Assembly (NCBI GenBank): GCA_034440575.1
Contig: JAOTOL010001469.1
Span: forward strand, 1,066,501-1,130,500
Source of the DNA: Imbricaverruca yamaguchii
Taxonomy: Eukaryota > Arthropoda > Thecostraca > Neoverrucidae
DNA length: 64,000 bases
Reading direction: 5' to 3'
Shown: positions 11,690-25,264 of the stretch, piece by piece
How positions within the stretch are numbered: the first letter of the stretch is position 1
Layout of the letters: each line of letters starts with the position of its first letter
The notes under the pieces: generated by a model
The model's database searches: none
The model's input: the letters and a program-made list of their open reading frames with translations, nothing else
What the model was told of the DNA's origin: nothing
Translations under genes and position numbers: made by a program

Positions 11690-14170
11690 TATAGGCCTCA
11701 TCTCGCGCCATAAGTATCTAGTCCCATTTCCTGAAGACTACCGGTTTTCAACGTCTTATGTCCTACCCTCCTCTATAATCAATGTCTTCCTCTCTCGTCT
11801 TGAAGGGCCTTCTCTTACATCCTTGGGCCCTTTACCATGGTATGGGGCTTCTTCTCATGTCCCAAGAGCATTATCTGCCTCCTGTCACGCCTCGTGGGCT
11901 TCCTCCTTTATCCTGGCAAAGCCTTACCAGTCCTGAGGGAATCTTCAATTTTGGAAACCTCACTTCACACCTGTTACCACTCGCATCTTAAGGGCCTCCT
12001 CTCATTTTCTTGGAAATCCTTCTGGTTTTCGGGGCCTCATTTAGTCCTGTAGACATAATCCTTTTTGGGGGACTCCTCTCGAATCCGGCAGGGCCCTCAT
12101 TTCTCTTCTAGAGTCCTTTTTCAAATTAGTGGCCTCCTCTTACGTCTTGGGGACCTCGTGCTCTGCGTTTTGATTCGAACATCGCCCATCTGAAGGGTGG
12201 TATCTTATCTCCTGGTGGACTCCTCTTCTCTCCCAGGTTCCTCCTCTTCCAAATTATACACAACCTTTCCTATCTCAGTGGTCTTGTTATTTCCCGGGGA
12301 CCTTCTTGGCCATCTGCGAAGTTTCTTTTCCGCCTGGGAGCTATCTCTCTTATCCAATGGCCTTTCTCTCCAATTTTAGGGCCTCCTTGTTCACCATGGG
12401 GTCTTAGTTCCAACCTTGTGTCGTCCTCTTCCGCATTAGGTGCCTCCTGCCAAGCCTCTGGATCATCCTTTTCTATTCTGGTGGAACCTTACTTATTTTG
12501 GTGCCTATTTGTGCGTCTCCGAAACCTCATTTCATGTCCACTGGCTTTCTTTTCCGTCATAGGGCCTCCTCTCACTTTCTGGAGCCTCCCTTCCCCTATT
12601 GGGGCCTCCTTTGTAATTCTGGGGACCTCCGTGCCAATTTTAGCCCTCTCTTGATTTCTGGGGCCTCCTACCCTCTCCTAGGTGACTCCTTTTAAAAATT
12701 ATGGGACTCCTTTCACGTCTTGGAGTCATCCTCATCTGTGTTTGGAGTCTCATTATTCTCTTAGCAAGTTGCTTTTGTGTCCTTGTCTTAAATTTTCCCT
12801 TCTAGGGTACTCGTCTTCTAAAATGTTGGCCTCATCTGGCTGGTCTCAGTAGCCTTCACTCCTTCTTAGGGGGACCTTCTTACCCATCTTGGGGCCCCGG
12901 ATGAATATCTCTTGTCATTATTTTTTATTGTATGGCCCTTCTTGGGACCTCGTTTTCCAAATTAAGAATATCCTGCCACCCATCGGAAGCCTTCTCGTGT
13001 AACCCTGGATGGCTTCTTGCCCGTCCCGGTGGCATCCTTTTCGTCCTGGATGTCTCTTTTTCGTCCTGGGGGGGCTCATTTTCATCTTGGGGGCAGCTTC
13101 ACAATCTGTTTTATGTCTCTTATAGGAACCTGATGATATTTCCTGGGGGCCTCGTTATTAGTCTTGGATCCACCTCGACAGCATCATCTTCTGTCCCGTC
13201 GGGCTCCTTGCTCACCTTTTTGTATTATGCATTTCCGCATAGTGGTCTCCTCAAATTACAGGGGGCGCACCCCCCCAAGTCTTAAGGCAAGGGGTGGGGA
13301 CGATTGCCCCCGCTGCCCCCACCTCGGTAGCGACGTCCCTGCTCCGAAACCTCATCTCATATCCACTGGCTTTCTTTTCCGGCTTAGGGCCTCCTCTCAT
13401 TTTATTGGGCCTCCCTTCCCGTATTGAGACTCCTTTGCAATGTTGGGGGGCCTCCGTGCCAATTTTTGGCACTCTCTTGATTTGGCACTCTCTTGATCCT
13501 ACCCTCCCCTAGGTGAATTCTTTTTCGAATTATGGGCTTCCTCCTGGAGGCCCGTGATTTGTAGAATCTCTTTTTCGTCTTGGGGCCTCCTTTTCGTCCT
13601 GGGGCCTTATTATCGTCCTGGGGGCCTCCTTTTCGTCCTGGAGGGCCTCCATTTCGTCCTGGAGGGCCTCCTTTTCGTCCTGGGGGCCTCCCTTTTGTCC
13701 TGGAGGGCCTCCTTTTCGTCCTGGAGGGCCTCCTTTTCGTCCTGGAGAGCCTCCTTTTCGTCTTGGGTGTCTACTTTTCGTCATGAGAGCCTCCTTTTCG
13801 TCATGGGGGCTCCGTGTCAATATTTGGCTCTCACTTGATTTCTGGGGCCTCCTGCCCTCTCCTAGGTGACTTCTTTTTCAAATTACGGGCCTCCTCCTGG
13901 AGGCCCCTAATTTGTAGAATTTCTTTTTCGTCTTGGGGCCTCCTTTTCGTCCTGGGGCCTTCTTTTCGTCCTGGGGGTTTCTTTGTCGTCCTGGGGGCCT
14001 CCTGTTCGTCCTGGGGTATACTTTTCATCCTGGAGGGCCTCCTTTTCGTCCTGGAGGGCCTCCTTTTCGTCCCGGAGGCCCTCCTTTTTGTCCTGGGGGC
14101 CTCCTCAAATTTCAGGGGGGGGGCAGTCTTACGGCAGGGGGGCAATTGCCCCCCCCGGTGGCGACGCCCC
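11690..14170 (+). repeat. C/T-rich short tandem repeats organised as higher-order repeats
   Basis: The basic unit is about 20-26 bases with the core GGGGCCTCCT. At 13560-13800 and 13925-14105 it becomes a regular minisatellite with TTTTCGTCCTGG. A longer block beginning CGAAACCTCAT recurs at about 12520-12710 and 13345-13540, and its 3' half recurs at 13805-13920. The G-rich end block recurs at about 13258-13335 and 14100-14175. This nesting is a higher-order repeat structure. Confidence 0.85.
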
Positions 14171-14289
14171 TGTTCACACCACGACCCTAAAAGGCTCAGT
14201 CGGGTGTGTCGTGTGATTCTGTAGATGGCCAAGCTCTGTCGTGTGGCCGGGAGCAGGGAGCCAGCTCTTTCACTGGGCCCTGGACTGTC

Positions 14290-14945
<656 letters not shown>

Positions 14946-15159
14946 TAAACATGTAAGGCAATTGACAATCCAGTTGGTTTTATTGCCATCGAGGTAAACA
15001 ACATGCAGGAGTGCCTTTCTTGCATTTACACACATTTTTTCAGGAAGAACTGGGGCACCAAAATGAGAGAAGAGTAAGCCTGCTCAAAGAGTATGCTTGC
15101 AGTATATTGAAGTCATCTTCTTTTCACAAATGTAAGTTAAGCGTGACACTGCTTCCAGA

Positions 15160-15440
15160 CATCGGTCAGCCATGTTGCCTTGCCAACCCTTAAAAACCAC
15201 CGCTGGCCTTCTGGGAAAGGAGGACGGACTGACGACACTGGCCGGGGGCGCCGGACGCGACCCAGCCGACCCAGCCGACCCCTCCGGCAGTAATGAGTCT
15301 AATTCGCAGCGTGGCCGGAGGGGCTGCCGTCTCCTCGGGGCCCGCTTCATAACTGTCACAGAACAGTCGGCAGCCCGAGGCGCCGACACTGATTGCCTGC
15401 CGCTAATTAGCGCCGGCCGGCGGGTCCCTCAGTGGTGCCG
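15160..15440. other. GC-rich stretch without a supported gene
   Basis: GC-rich sequence leading into the 84-bp repeat. It is open in several frames, but no splice-compatible exon or known motif is evident. Confidence 0.4.
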
Positions 15441-15776
15441 AGCAGCCGCGTCACCAGTGACCCTCGCCTGGAGACCCGCCTGCCGCGGCAGCTGCTGGGG
15501 GAAGCGATGCCGTCCGCCAGACCGAGCAGCCGCGTCACCAGTGACCCTCGCCTGGAGACCCGCCTGCCGCGGCAGCTGCTGGGGGAAGCGATGCCGTCCG
15601 CCAGACCGAGCGGCCGCGTCACCAGTGACCCTCGCCTGGAGACCCGCCTGCCCCGGCAGCTGCTGGTGGAAGCGATGCCGTCCGCCAGACCGAGCGGCCG
15701 CGTCACCAGTGACCCTCGCCTGGAGACCCGCCTGCCCCGGCAGCTGCTGGTGGAAGCGATGCCGTCCGCCAGACCG
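15441..15776. repeat. 84-bp minisatellite, four copies
   Basis: Units start at 15441, 15525, 15609 and 15693. Units 1 and 2 share one variant (AGCAGCCGCG, GCCGCGGCAG) and units 3 and 4 share another (AGCGGCCGCG, GCCCCGGCAG), an AABB order. Because 84 is divisible by three, the repeat stays open in several frames on both strands. Those frames look like repeat translations rather than proteins. Confidence 0.95.
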
Positions 15777-15942
15777 AGCTGCCATGAAAGCGGTGCCGTT
15801 CGTCAGTGCTGAGGAAATGAATCGCTTTAAACCCAGGCTGATTGGAAGCAGTTCGCGTTTGCAGTCAGGAACATGACTGGCGAATGGCTCCAAATATGTG
15901 GCATAGTCGTGGTGGTCACCACCGAAGCTTTTGCAGATAACG

Positions 15943-15944
<2 letters not shown>

Positions 15945-16002
<58 letters not shown>

Positions 16003-16046
16003 AAATATATACATATATGCACATATATACACATATATATTTATTT

Positions 16047-16116
<70 letters not shown>

Positions 16117-16205
16117 GTATATATTTATACATATTTATATATATGCATATATATATTTATACATGTATATATTTATGTATACGTATGCATGAATATATAT
16201 ATGAT
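15945..16205. repeat. TA-rich compound microsatellite
   Basis: Two TA runs (about 15947-16000 and 16052-16112) with TATACATATATG-like variants on both sides. Confidence 0.95.
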
Positions 16206-16540
16206 ATACTTCTATATGTACATAAGTGTTCTTTTATAACAATTATTCTGGGTGCGAAGTACTAAATGATTGATGTAGGTATGAGATGTGGCCGCTCCAC
16301 ACGCGTAACAAAGGAGGGGAGGGATGTGGCGGCGGAATCAGCTTACTTCCGGTTCTTTTATACATTATCTCATAAATGTGTTAATTTGTATTTGAATTCT
16401 TAATTTAAAAAAAGAAGTAAATTTTATGTTCAAAATGCATTGTAGAATTATAGAATAGCGAAGTTGTAGTTCAATACATCCGCAATCTACCACCCAAATT
16501 GTTTGCTGATGGCTTCAGTAGTTTCCGAAGTCCTAGGGGC

Positions 16541-16905
16541 AGAACATGAACCCTCCCTCTCTTGTGCGTGTATATGACAGCAGGTTTCGCCACTCCTTGA
16601 AGGTGGCGAAGCCTGCTGCATTTGCAAGAGTGAGACGAAACCATCTAAGTGTTCGAGCAGTCAGCGACTGGAACTCTCTCCCAGAGCAAGTAGTCTGTTC
16701 CAATACTCTGAACCAGTTCAAGACCAGAATAGGTGCATTCTGGTTCGATCAGCGATTTGATTATCCATCCTGAGGTGTGTTAGTGTATTGTGCTTCGAGT
16801 CACCTTGTGCACTTCCAGTCCGAGCTTGATGCGATCGGGTTAAACAGGCCCTTGCCTCGTATGAATCCCGAAATATATATGATGATTGATGATATATGAT
16901 GATGT
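16541..16905 (+). mobile_element. CR1-like non-LTR retrotransposon, 3' end fragment
   Basis: The frame at 16546-16770 encodes the C-terminal signature of CR1/Jockey-type retrotransposon proteins: residues resembling FRHSLKVAKP, then VSDWNSLPEQVV, then NQFKTRIGAFW. The coding tail is followed by about 100 bases of untranslated sequence and ends in ATGATGATTGATG-type short repeats, typical of CR1 3' ends. The rest of the element is absent, as expected for 5' truncation on insertion. Confidence 0.8.
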
Positions 16906-16909
16906 GAAA

Positions 16910-18460
16910 GGCCCTCCTGCGCTCGTGCTCATCGACCCTGTCCTTAATAATTGTATGCCGTATGCTAGATTTAGGTCACTTTGTCTGCTGATTTGATAAA
17001 TTTGCAATTTATGTGATGCTCAAGATAAAGATCAAACACAACCACATGTCTAGAAGACCAGGTTATCATTTATGGGGTATAAAACTATTCGCATATAAAT
17101 GTGATGGCAAACTATTAATGTATTAGTAGTATTAATATTTGTGGGCAAGACACACAGAAACGCATCCAGGTCAGGAATCCGGTCATACCATCATTAATTT
17201 TCCAGACTGAGACAGTGGAGGGCACTGCGTTCGCACATTTAATAAAAACGTTGGGTTCATATTGAGAACTTTATATTCCATTTTTGATCATATTTATGTG
17301 TTCTTTCTTGAAAGTGAACATGGCAATATCTAATCCTAAGCAAGCGCAGCTGCCAGTTAACTCTACCTAACGCACAGTATTCACGTCAATTCATATGCTA
17401 ATATCACCTGAAAAGAGGTTGGTTTCAATATACACCCAAAATCCAAGCAAGCAAGACCAAGTTAGTTCTAACTTTTGTTTCACTGCGTTCGCTCGGAACG
17501 TTCGCTCACTCTGTCTGAACAGTCAGCGTAAACTCGTAAGGTGAAAGCTGCCTGGGAAATGTCTGTGAACGAATACGTGCTAAGTATGGATGCATCTGAC
17601 AATCTAAATTAAATATGTTGCAGAATTCCCTAATGAACAAAATAATGAAACGCATCTGTCTTGAATAAACTGAGGGCATATAACACACAACTCAGAAGTA
17701 TTTATGGCGGTTTAAATTTATTGTGTACGAAAGGCACTTATATCTCTATCGGATATGAGATATCTCCGTCGGATATGTGGATATATATGTCCGGATATAC
17801 GTTTGCATTTGCGCAGGGAAATATGCAAATCTCATTTGCTTTGCAGACTGCGAACCAGATGATGAAATAAGGAATGTGATTACCCACAACTGATGGATAT
17901 TTTTGCATTTGTGTACATGTGCTTTCAGATATTTCGTATGTGTGTCTTTCGCCAGCCTGTAATAGGTGGTAGATGTAGTGTTACGTGCCGATCGACAAAG
18001 TTAAAACACTCCGTTTCAAACATTTTTTAACGTCATGCTTGCTACCCTGATGAAGACATTGAGCTGAATTGTTGGTATGCTTTCCTAGAATATATAATTT
18101 TGTGCCATTGCAGTCTGTATTTAACTTGCCAGTTAACTAATAACTGCTCTCTTCATCAGCTCTTCATCCCCATGACCTCCCTAGCTTCCTCGTTTCCTAC
18201 TCATAGCCTCCTCATACCTATTACTTATCAATTTCACTTCTCTCTTGCTCAGAAGTAGCCAATTCTTCCATCCATGATCTAGTGTCCATGTGTTGCACCC
18301 TCTCGACTGCCCTTCATTACTCCTTCTAACCCATCCACAACATCCTTTACTGAGGCACCTGGGAAGCAAACTCAAATCCTTGTACTGGAGTTCTTACTAC
18401 AAAACGAGCGATCTCAGAATACCTAGCTCTCGAGTACCCTATAACTCTCTCTCTCAGCAA
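16910..18460. other. Unassigned stretch
   Basis: AT-rich, no gene recognised. The segment CCCTGATGAAG..GTTGGTA near 18045-18080 faintly resembles retroelement tail motifs. Confidence 0.35.
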
Positions 18461-18462
18461 AC

Positions 18463-18463
<1 letters not shown>

Positions 18464-18542
<79 letters not shown>
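18464..18542. repeat. (CT)n microsatellite
   Basis: About 80 bases of CT dinucleotide. Confidence 0.97.
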
Positions 18543-18543
<1 letters not shown>

Positions 18544-18806
18544 AGCTACCTTATCACTCGCACCTCCATACCGTGAAGCGCTATTCTTCCTCTCTTGCAA
18601 CACGTATTCTGCATTTCAATGCCTGTGCCAATTTTACTTTCGGCTATTCTGGTACTTCGACTTCTGGCTACCATCCACTTTCTTCTATCCTGGGCTTCAC
18701 TATCACCATCTCTATCACTCGTCGAATCCCGTGTCTGGTTCGCTCGACTCTCATTATCTATGATGAGCCCTGCCACTAAACCCCTCAGGCGCTCCACCTC
18801 CCTGGT

Positions 18807-18905
18807 TAGCATATCTACCTTCTATTTCCAGCATATCTACCTTCTATTTGTAGCATATCTACCTCTATTTCTAGCATATCTACTATCTAGCATATCTTCC
18901 TTCCT
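18807..18905. repeat. Short tandem repeat with AGCATATCTACC core
   Basis: About four to five copies of a unit of about 24 bases containing AGCATATCTACCTTCTATTT. Confidence 0.8.
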
Positions 18906-19339
18906 ACTCAAGTCTCCAATGATCACCTACACTCACACTTTCCAGTCACCTTCCATGTTTTATTTTGCGTTTTTGTTTTGTTGCCTGTTTAGTGTATTCA
19001 TTTTGTGTGTGCTATTTGTATTACTAAGTGTCAATTGTCCGTGTTTGGCTCTAAACGACACAGTGAATGCTACAATTCCAATGTTATCTAAAGTGAACAA
19101 TGTACACCAGAAGACTGTCTCAAGTAAACCATAGTAAGACAGAATTAGTATTCCGCAATTTAGTTTATAATGCCTACACATAGGAATGAAAGCAACAAGC
19201 AATCCACAAAATGAAAGCAAAAACAGATCCTAAGTACGAGTGGCACACTCTTCTCTTTCCCCGATATCCTCAACCAGTCCTCTCACAGGCCTCGGAGTAG
19301 CCCAAACACATACACGAGGAACAAGAACAAGACCGTCCT

Positions 19340-19800
19340 TTCAAACGCTTTGACCCTGCCCGCCATGTTCTTGGGCTTGGGCTCCGCAGACAGGCCAGGG
19401 ACCTTCCACATTGCCTTGGGGCCATCTCCGTCAGCCCGGGGACCATTCCAACAATCATGGGCCCTGCGACTAGGTCGACATCAAATTGGTTTAGAGGCCC
19501 TTCACGTAGCCCAGCCAAGGACCTTCACCATCTTCTTGATGGCACTCTCAGTTGACTCGGGGCACTTTTAATCGGCTTGGGACCCTTTCTGTCAGCTCGG
19601 GGCCCCTTTCGTCAGTACAGGGGCCCAACACAGCTCAGGCAGCCGTCACAGCGGTCGGCCCACAGCAGTCGGCCCACAGCCCGTCGGCCAATGGGCCGTA
19701 AGGGCCCCTTGAACCGAAACCAAGAAGGCCGAAGGGGTACTCGCGGTCCCCTCGAGTTTAGCCCAAATGGGTTGCTGATTGGGCCTGCGCATTGCCTCTA
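19340..19800 (+). repeat. GC-rich degenerate repeat (TCAGCTCGGGGCCC family), copy 1
   Basis: Degenerate units of about 25-30 bases with cores such as GTCAGCTCGGGGCCC and GGACCTTCCAC. The same family forms the array at 25640-26035. Frames open through this stretch are artefacts of the repeat. Confidence 0.7.
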
Positions 19801-21940
19801 GGTATTGTGTTCTCGCCATTGAAACCTCCTTTGACTAGGTTAATTTTTTTTCCACTAGGTGGGATTTCACAGCACTAGGTAGGACGAATCTTACTTAGTT
19901 AACATGGAGGCCCTCGCTGAAGGAAGACTCTTGGACCCTCGTTCGTAATAATTACTGGCAAAAGATTTCCATCCAGTTCAACAATCAAATAGCAAACACA
20001 GGGTGAGGGGAGGTGAACAGGTGGTGCAGGTACTTTTTAAAAGCATCATTAATGCCTATAATTACGGTAATTGACGTTGCACGGAAATAGTCGACGCAAA
20101 ATGCCCCAGGTCACCAAGTTTGAGGTCGCGGCGGAGCGCCGGTGTCAAGTGATCACTGATTCAAAAATCGTGCTGTGAAATAGCCGGGAATGCATATCTT
20201 GTCAAAAACGTCATCAATGTTCAATGGAGGTCAGTGACCTTGCTTGACTTCAAGAAAACGTTGGACTAAGATCTTGATAAAAAATCCTCGAAAAATTACG
20301 CCGTAGCTCTGAGACCTAGCGCCACCTGAGAAAATATTTATCTTTGAGACATCTAAAAACGTCCCACTGTCAATCGTGGCAAACAGTGAAGTGTAGTGGC
20401 CCACCGTACCCTGGTGGTCATGAAGAAAATAACTCGTGGTGTGAAATCCACCACTCCGAATGGTACTTTGAGTGTCCTTCTTTCCTTCCCAGGCATTCCG
20501 CAAGAAAACAATCCATCTTTCTGCATTATAACGTGGGTAAGTGAGTAGCTGGAGTCTACGTGACTGCACTATGGTCCAGCCTACATGTTCGTTAATAGCT
20601 AATAATGTTGGAACCTAGCACCAAAGGTAACTCGACCGGGCGTATAATGCGGTTTTCACTTACAAGTAATGCACTTGAATAAATGCTGCGTTTTGTAGTC
20701 AGTCTAATAGCTGGTGGTGCGTGATATTACTTATATTACCTAGGAGGCGTTTCTCTGGGCCTCTGCAAACAATCATCCAACTTGAGGACGTTCTGTTTGG
20801 TGCAAGAAGTGGCAAACCACGGAAGTCGAATTCGGCTGCATCTCAACAACATAAAGCCGCACCAGCTGGCAGTATGGCTATATTGTGCCGTATAATTGAA
20901 CTCAAAGCTGCATGCACACACCATCGCGACCAGCACAAACATGGCGTTCCACATGACGTGGGTACGCCCGCAATATGAACCCTGCAGTCACTTTGCAGGA
21001 TTGTGTCCGGAGCACAAACATATACCAGCTTCTGGCTTGAAACCACCAGGAGGGAAATATACCGGTTGTGATTCTTTAGCCGCTCATACAACTCTGTGAG
21101 CCAAATGTATGCCAATGCCGAGCCGTGATCGATACAGGAGCATTGCGACTACGTCACGTGAAATGGTACGGTAAAATAACAGGACCGTAGACGATCGTTT
21201 CACGCGACCAATACTCATCCTTTTACAAAATGTTGCTCCAGTTGTTTGCTGATGATCTATGTTGACGTAATCTGACCGCAAATGGCAAGGCATGGAGGGC
21301 TCGGCGCCACAGCACCAGTTCCCTCTCCGCCACCCAAAGGCGTATTCTGTGTTTGGTGATGTATATCTGAAAGCACCGTATTACATACTTATTTATACCA
21401 ACAGTGATGTCTATTCTGGTCATATCTATGGACCTGATCATGAATTCAACATACAGCACACATCAACATGCTGACAGCTATCGCCCGAAGCCGAGGCTGC
21501 TCGCACATGATGACATTGGTCAATTGTGGCGGAAGCATCGCATGATCGGCGGATTTGTCGGGCGCCTGGCGCTTCAGGACACGACATGCCATGATGACGC
21601 CGTGATGACATGTGAGCTGGATTGAGACGTCGACGCCGTCCCATCAGCCCTGCTCAGTGGACATATTTCCGGCGGATACACTTGTGATGGGCGACGGCAA
21701 GCGGCACCGACCCGACCGATTCACCCGGCCAGCCCCGACTCGAGCTGAAAATTCTGAGTTTGCGGTCCGGATTTGGACGGTATGGTTTGCACGCCGTGAT
21801 GATGATAGGGTTGGTCAAGTGAAAATTCCGAACTTCAACATGGAAGTAACTTTTTGATAAAAAAACTTGAGTGAGGTTTTCCGTATTATGTTTTTCCAGC
21901 ATGAAAACGTTTGTTCAAATTTGCTATTTTCTGTTTATAT
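19800..21940. other. Unassigned stretch
   Basis: No gene, RNA or transposon that I can recognise. Short frames on both strands lack splice or motif support. Confidence 0.4.
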
Positions 21941-21959
21941 TCGTCCTAATTATAAATGT

Positions 21960-24250
21960 GAACATAGAGCACCCATAGGTGTATCGGCATGCGGCGGCTC
22001 CCAGCGCGCCAGATACAGCAGCACGACAACTCTGACGCAAAACCACCTCCACCACTGGCATCTCCACCTCCACAACCGCACCCTCCCACACCACACCAAC
22101 CGCCGGGCGAAGCTACGCACCAACGCTCTCCACACCTAAACCCACACCCCCTTCAATACCAGCTCCCACCCGCCCTGCCAACCCAACAGCACCCGGCTCC
22201 CGGAGTACCTCCCTTCTTTAACGCCCTGTCGATCCTCGCTTCTCATCTTGCTGTATCTTTGCGAGCCGGTCTGCTTCTTCATTACCTGAGATATTGGCGT
22301 GACCTGGAATCCGGACCCGGAAGTCAATGACTTGATGTGGACAATCGTTGGTGTTGCTAATTTGCTGAGGGACTGACTTGGAGTCTGAACAAATTGTTAC
22401 GTCTCTAGCCTTACGCCTGATGAGATAGCGACTAGAATGGTCATTGCATCAGGGGAATATATGGAGAAGTTATATGATAGAAGCTTTGAAAGACGAAGGC
22501 CTGGTCCAGTGATGCTGATCCCTACCTTAACCTCGTGTTTCGATCCATCCGTGAGTACGAGTGTTTTGCGATTGTTATCATTGACGAATTTGTGGAGCAT
22601 ACCAATGTCCGCCAATGTGATATTCGATTTCTGCTCCAAAAGCAAGTACTTGAACTTTGGTTGACTGAGAGTTCAGAATGACATAGTGGGCGGTCGAGTT
22701 GCAGCGGTTGGTATTGTGAGGCTACGATCTGAGAGAGCTGTGGTCATTAGAATGCTATATGGTGGAAGTTGGCGCCGACATCGATTCTTGTATCTGTCAG
22801 GTGTAAAGCAGCGCTGTGCCGAATGATTTTTTAATATATTTTATTGTAATGTGATAGGGCACAGGCTGTTGTGTCCTGAAGTGGAGTCGAGATGTGTTTG
22901 AATCCATTAGAAGACTGAATTTCGGTGTTGTGCTGAGGGGACCTGCGGCTGTTCTGATGCAGTTGTTTTGGATGGTTTCTAACTTTTTGCTCTGGCTTTC
23001 TGAAATGGTAGCAAAGATGATGCTGTTATATTCTAGGGTGGGTCGCACGATTGATTTATAGAGTCGTAGTAATTTTTTTCCTTTCTCCGCCCGAGTCTGT
23101 GCGTGCACGTGCACGGAGTACGTTGACGCCCTTCGCGCATCACTTCGAGATGGAGGTGGTGTGTGCGTTAAAACTAAGTTTTCCGTCTCAATGACTTCTA
23201 AAAACTTGAAACGTTTCACCTGTTCGATGGCTTAACCATGGATTTTAAACAGGGGCTGGTGGTGTTGAGCGGAGACGATTATATGTGACAGTGACAGATT
23301 TTATGTTGACAGAATGAAGCCCCATGTTTTGCATCACTTTGCAATGTGGTCTAGACATGCTTGAATGTTTTTTTAAAGCTTCTAGGAAGTATTTTGAGGT
23401 TGTCCAAATGGGTACTTCGCCTGTGAAAAGGAAGCATTAAAGTGAATTGTTTGTGTGACAGCAAGTATGTCGTTCATCATCATGATGAAAAGGCTAGGTG
23501 AGAGCACATTCCCCTGCGTCAGGCCCTGCTCCTGTGGTGTGGTGCTTGATGTAACACTGTCGCATCGTACCCTCAAGGTTCTGTCTCCGGGGAACTTGAG
23601 AATTAAGTGTGCCATGTATACCCCTGGGCCTATCTTATGGAGGCTGTGTGTCAGTGTGGACTTGTGTATTCGGTCGAATGCTGCAGTGATGTCTGAGTAG
23701 GCAACTACTGTTGTGCGTTTGATCCATGTACTACCTTTGCAGTCGTGCACTAGTCTAATGAGATTGTCTGTAGTTTTTTTATGCTGGAAGCCGCACTGAA
23801 ATTCGTCGAACAGGTCGTTGTGTTCCAGAAGATGTCTCAATCGTGAGCTGACCATGTGCTGGGCGAACTTGCTAGCGCAGCTAGTAAGTGAGATAGGCCT
23901 ATAACCTTTTGTGTTGAAGTGATCTTTGTGCGGTTTTGGCAATTGAATGCCTACACTTTGCCGCCAGGAGACGGGAAAGGTGTCGCTTTGGTACACATCA
24001 TTTTTAGTCACTATTAGGAACGTTTTATATTTTTATATAATTTTTTGTTTAACTGGTAGTGGATGTCACCAGGCTCAACTGACGTATTTGTACACTTGCT
24101 GAGGGCAAGGTGTAATTCGTGCACAGTAAGCGATTGGTTGTAGACTTCTCTGTTTCCAGAGCTAAGATTTGATTTGTCTGCAAGGGCGTATCGAGCTCAT
24201 GCTAGTGGTGCCGTATATGTTACTGCCAGATACGTTTAGTGTAGTTTAAG
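21960..24250 (-). pseudogene. Decayed non-LTR retrotransposon with RT and RNase H (I/Jockey type)
   Basis: Read on the minus strand, domains appear in order. At 24150-24060 is a pre-RT segment like TVHELHLALSKC. At 24011-23382 is the reverse transcriptase: YRPISLTSCASKF, then FQCGFQHKKTTDNL, then SDITAAFDRI, then GLTQGNVLSPSLF. At 23100-22800 is the connection region: LYKSIVRPTLEYNSIIF, then KKLETIQNNCIRTAAG. At 22600-22400 is RNase H with VLTDGSKHEVKVG, ending near 22270 (SQVMKKQTGSQR, matching the usual GNEEAD region). There are several frameshifts and stops. The expected FADD catalytic box reads FTGE in the shifted frame after SLF, so the enzyme is dead. An RNase H downstream of RT points to the I-type group. 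Confidence 0.85.
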
Positions 24251-25260
24251 GTGGTCTACGACTTGTGGGTTAGTAATGTGCTGTGCTTTCGCCGTCAGCT
24301 GGGAAAAGGAGCCTGGCGGTGGGTTTTTCAGGTTCAAACGCTTCATCAGGTCCAAGATTCCGCCGGTAGAGGTGAACCTATTGAATTGAGAGGCAAAATA
24401 CTACCAACAGTTTTGGTGTGCTCTTCGAATTGTGTACCGGCAGTGTTTTTTAGATTGCCTGCATGCTGATAAGTGTGCTTCGCACACGCACCTATTCTAT
24501 TGTTTGTGGGCACTGTGCCATGCTGCGTTTGCACATTGACAGTCCTGGTTTCACTATGGCGTAAATGCCTTTTTCCTATGTTGATTACTTTTTGGGGCTC
24601 AATGACCGTACCTAAGCGTGCACCGGAGGGATCTTGAAGGACCAAAAACTTGGCCAACCACCGCATGCTGTGCAACAGGGGGGGGGGGGCTTGGGCCTAG
24701 AAGCATGAAAGTCAGGGCATCTTGTGTGTCGCCAGACTAGTGCAAAATATGGCCAATTAGAAACATAGGACGATTTTCCGAGTAAACACGCCCAGAGGTC
24801 TGTTGCAATTGACATCTCGAAAATATGGCTTAATCGACCTGGTATTAGGGTAGGCTAGGTACCATTCCCAGACGCATTCGAAATATACACCTTGCCAATT
24901 TTACCAACTACATCATCAGGCAGCTCATTCAATTGACCAACCACCCCTTAACCGAAAATGTGTTGGTGTTTACATTTTCTACACCTTGACCTGTCTGACT
25001 TGAATTGATAATTGCTGTGTGAAACCATAAATAGAAGAATGCCATCATTCAGACTGACATCACCAAACCATTTTGCGATCTCAACTATATCAACAGTGGC
25101 TGATATATGATTTGGCAAAGTGGGAGGTTATCCATAATTGTGGTGACCCTGGACTTTAATGCCCATATCGTGGTATGGAGACAGCTTGCAGTGCATATTT
25201 TAATTAATTCAAATCACTTGCGAAGGAATAATCTTGTTGTTAACGTGATACCAGTGGCAA
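24250..25260. other. Unassigned stretch with a G10 run
   Basis: No gene recognised. It may include the eroded 5' part of the neighbouring retrotransposon. A run of ten G occurs near 24676. Confidence 0.35.
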
Positions 25261-25264
25261 ATCG

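Noticed and set aside
15172..16034. Three overlapping frames of 99-234 codons
   Set aside because: Created by the 84-bp repeat, whose length is a multiple of three, plus a TA tract; open on both strands without motif support.
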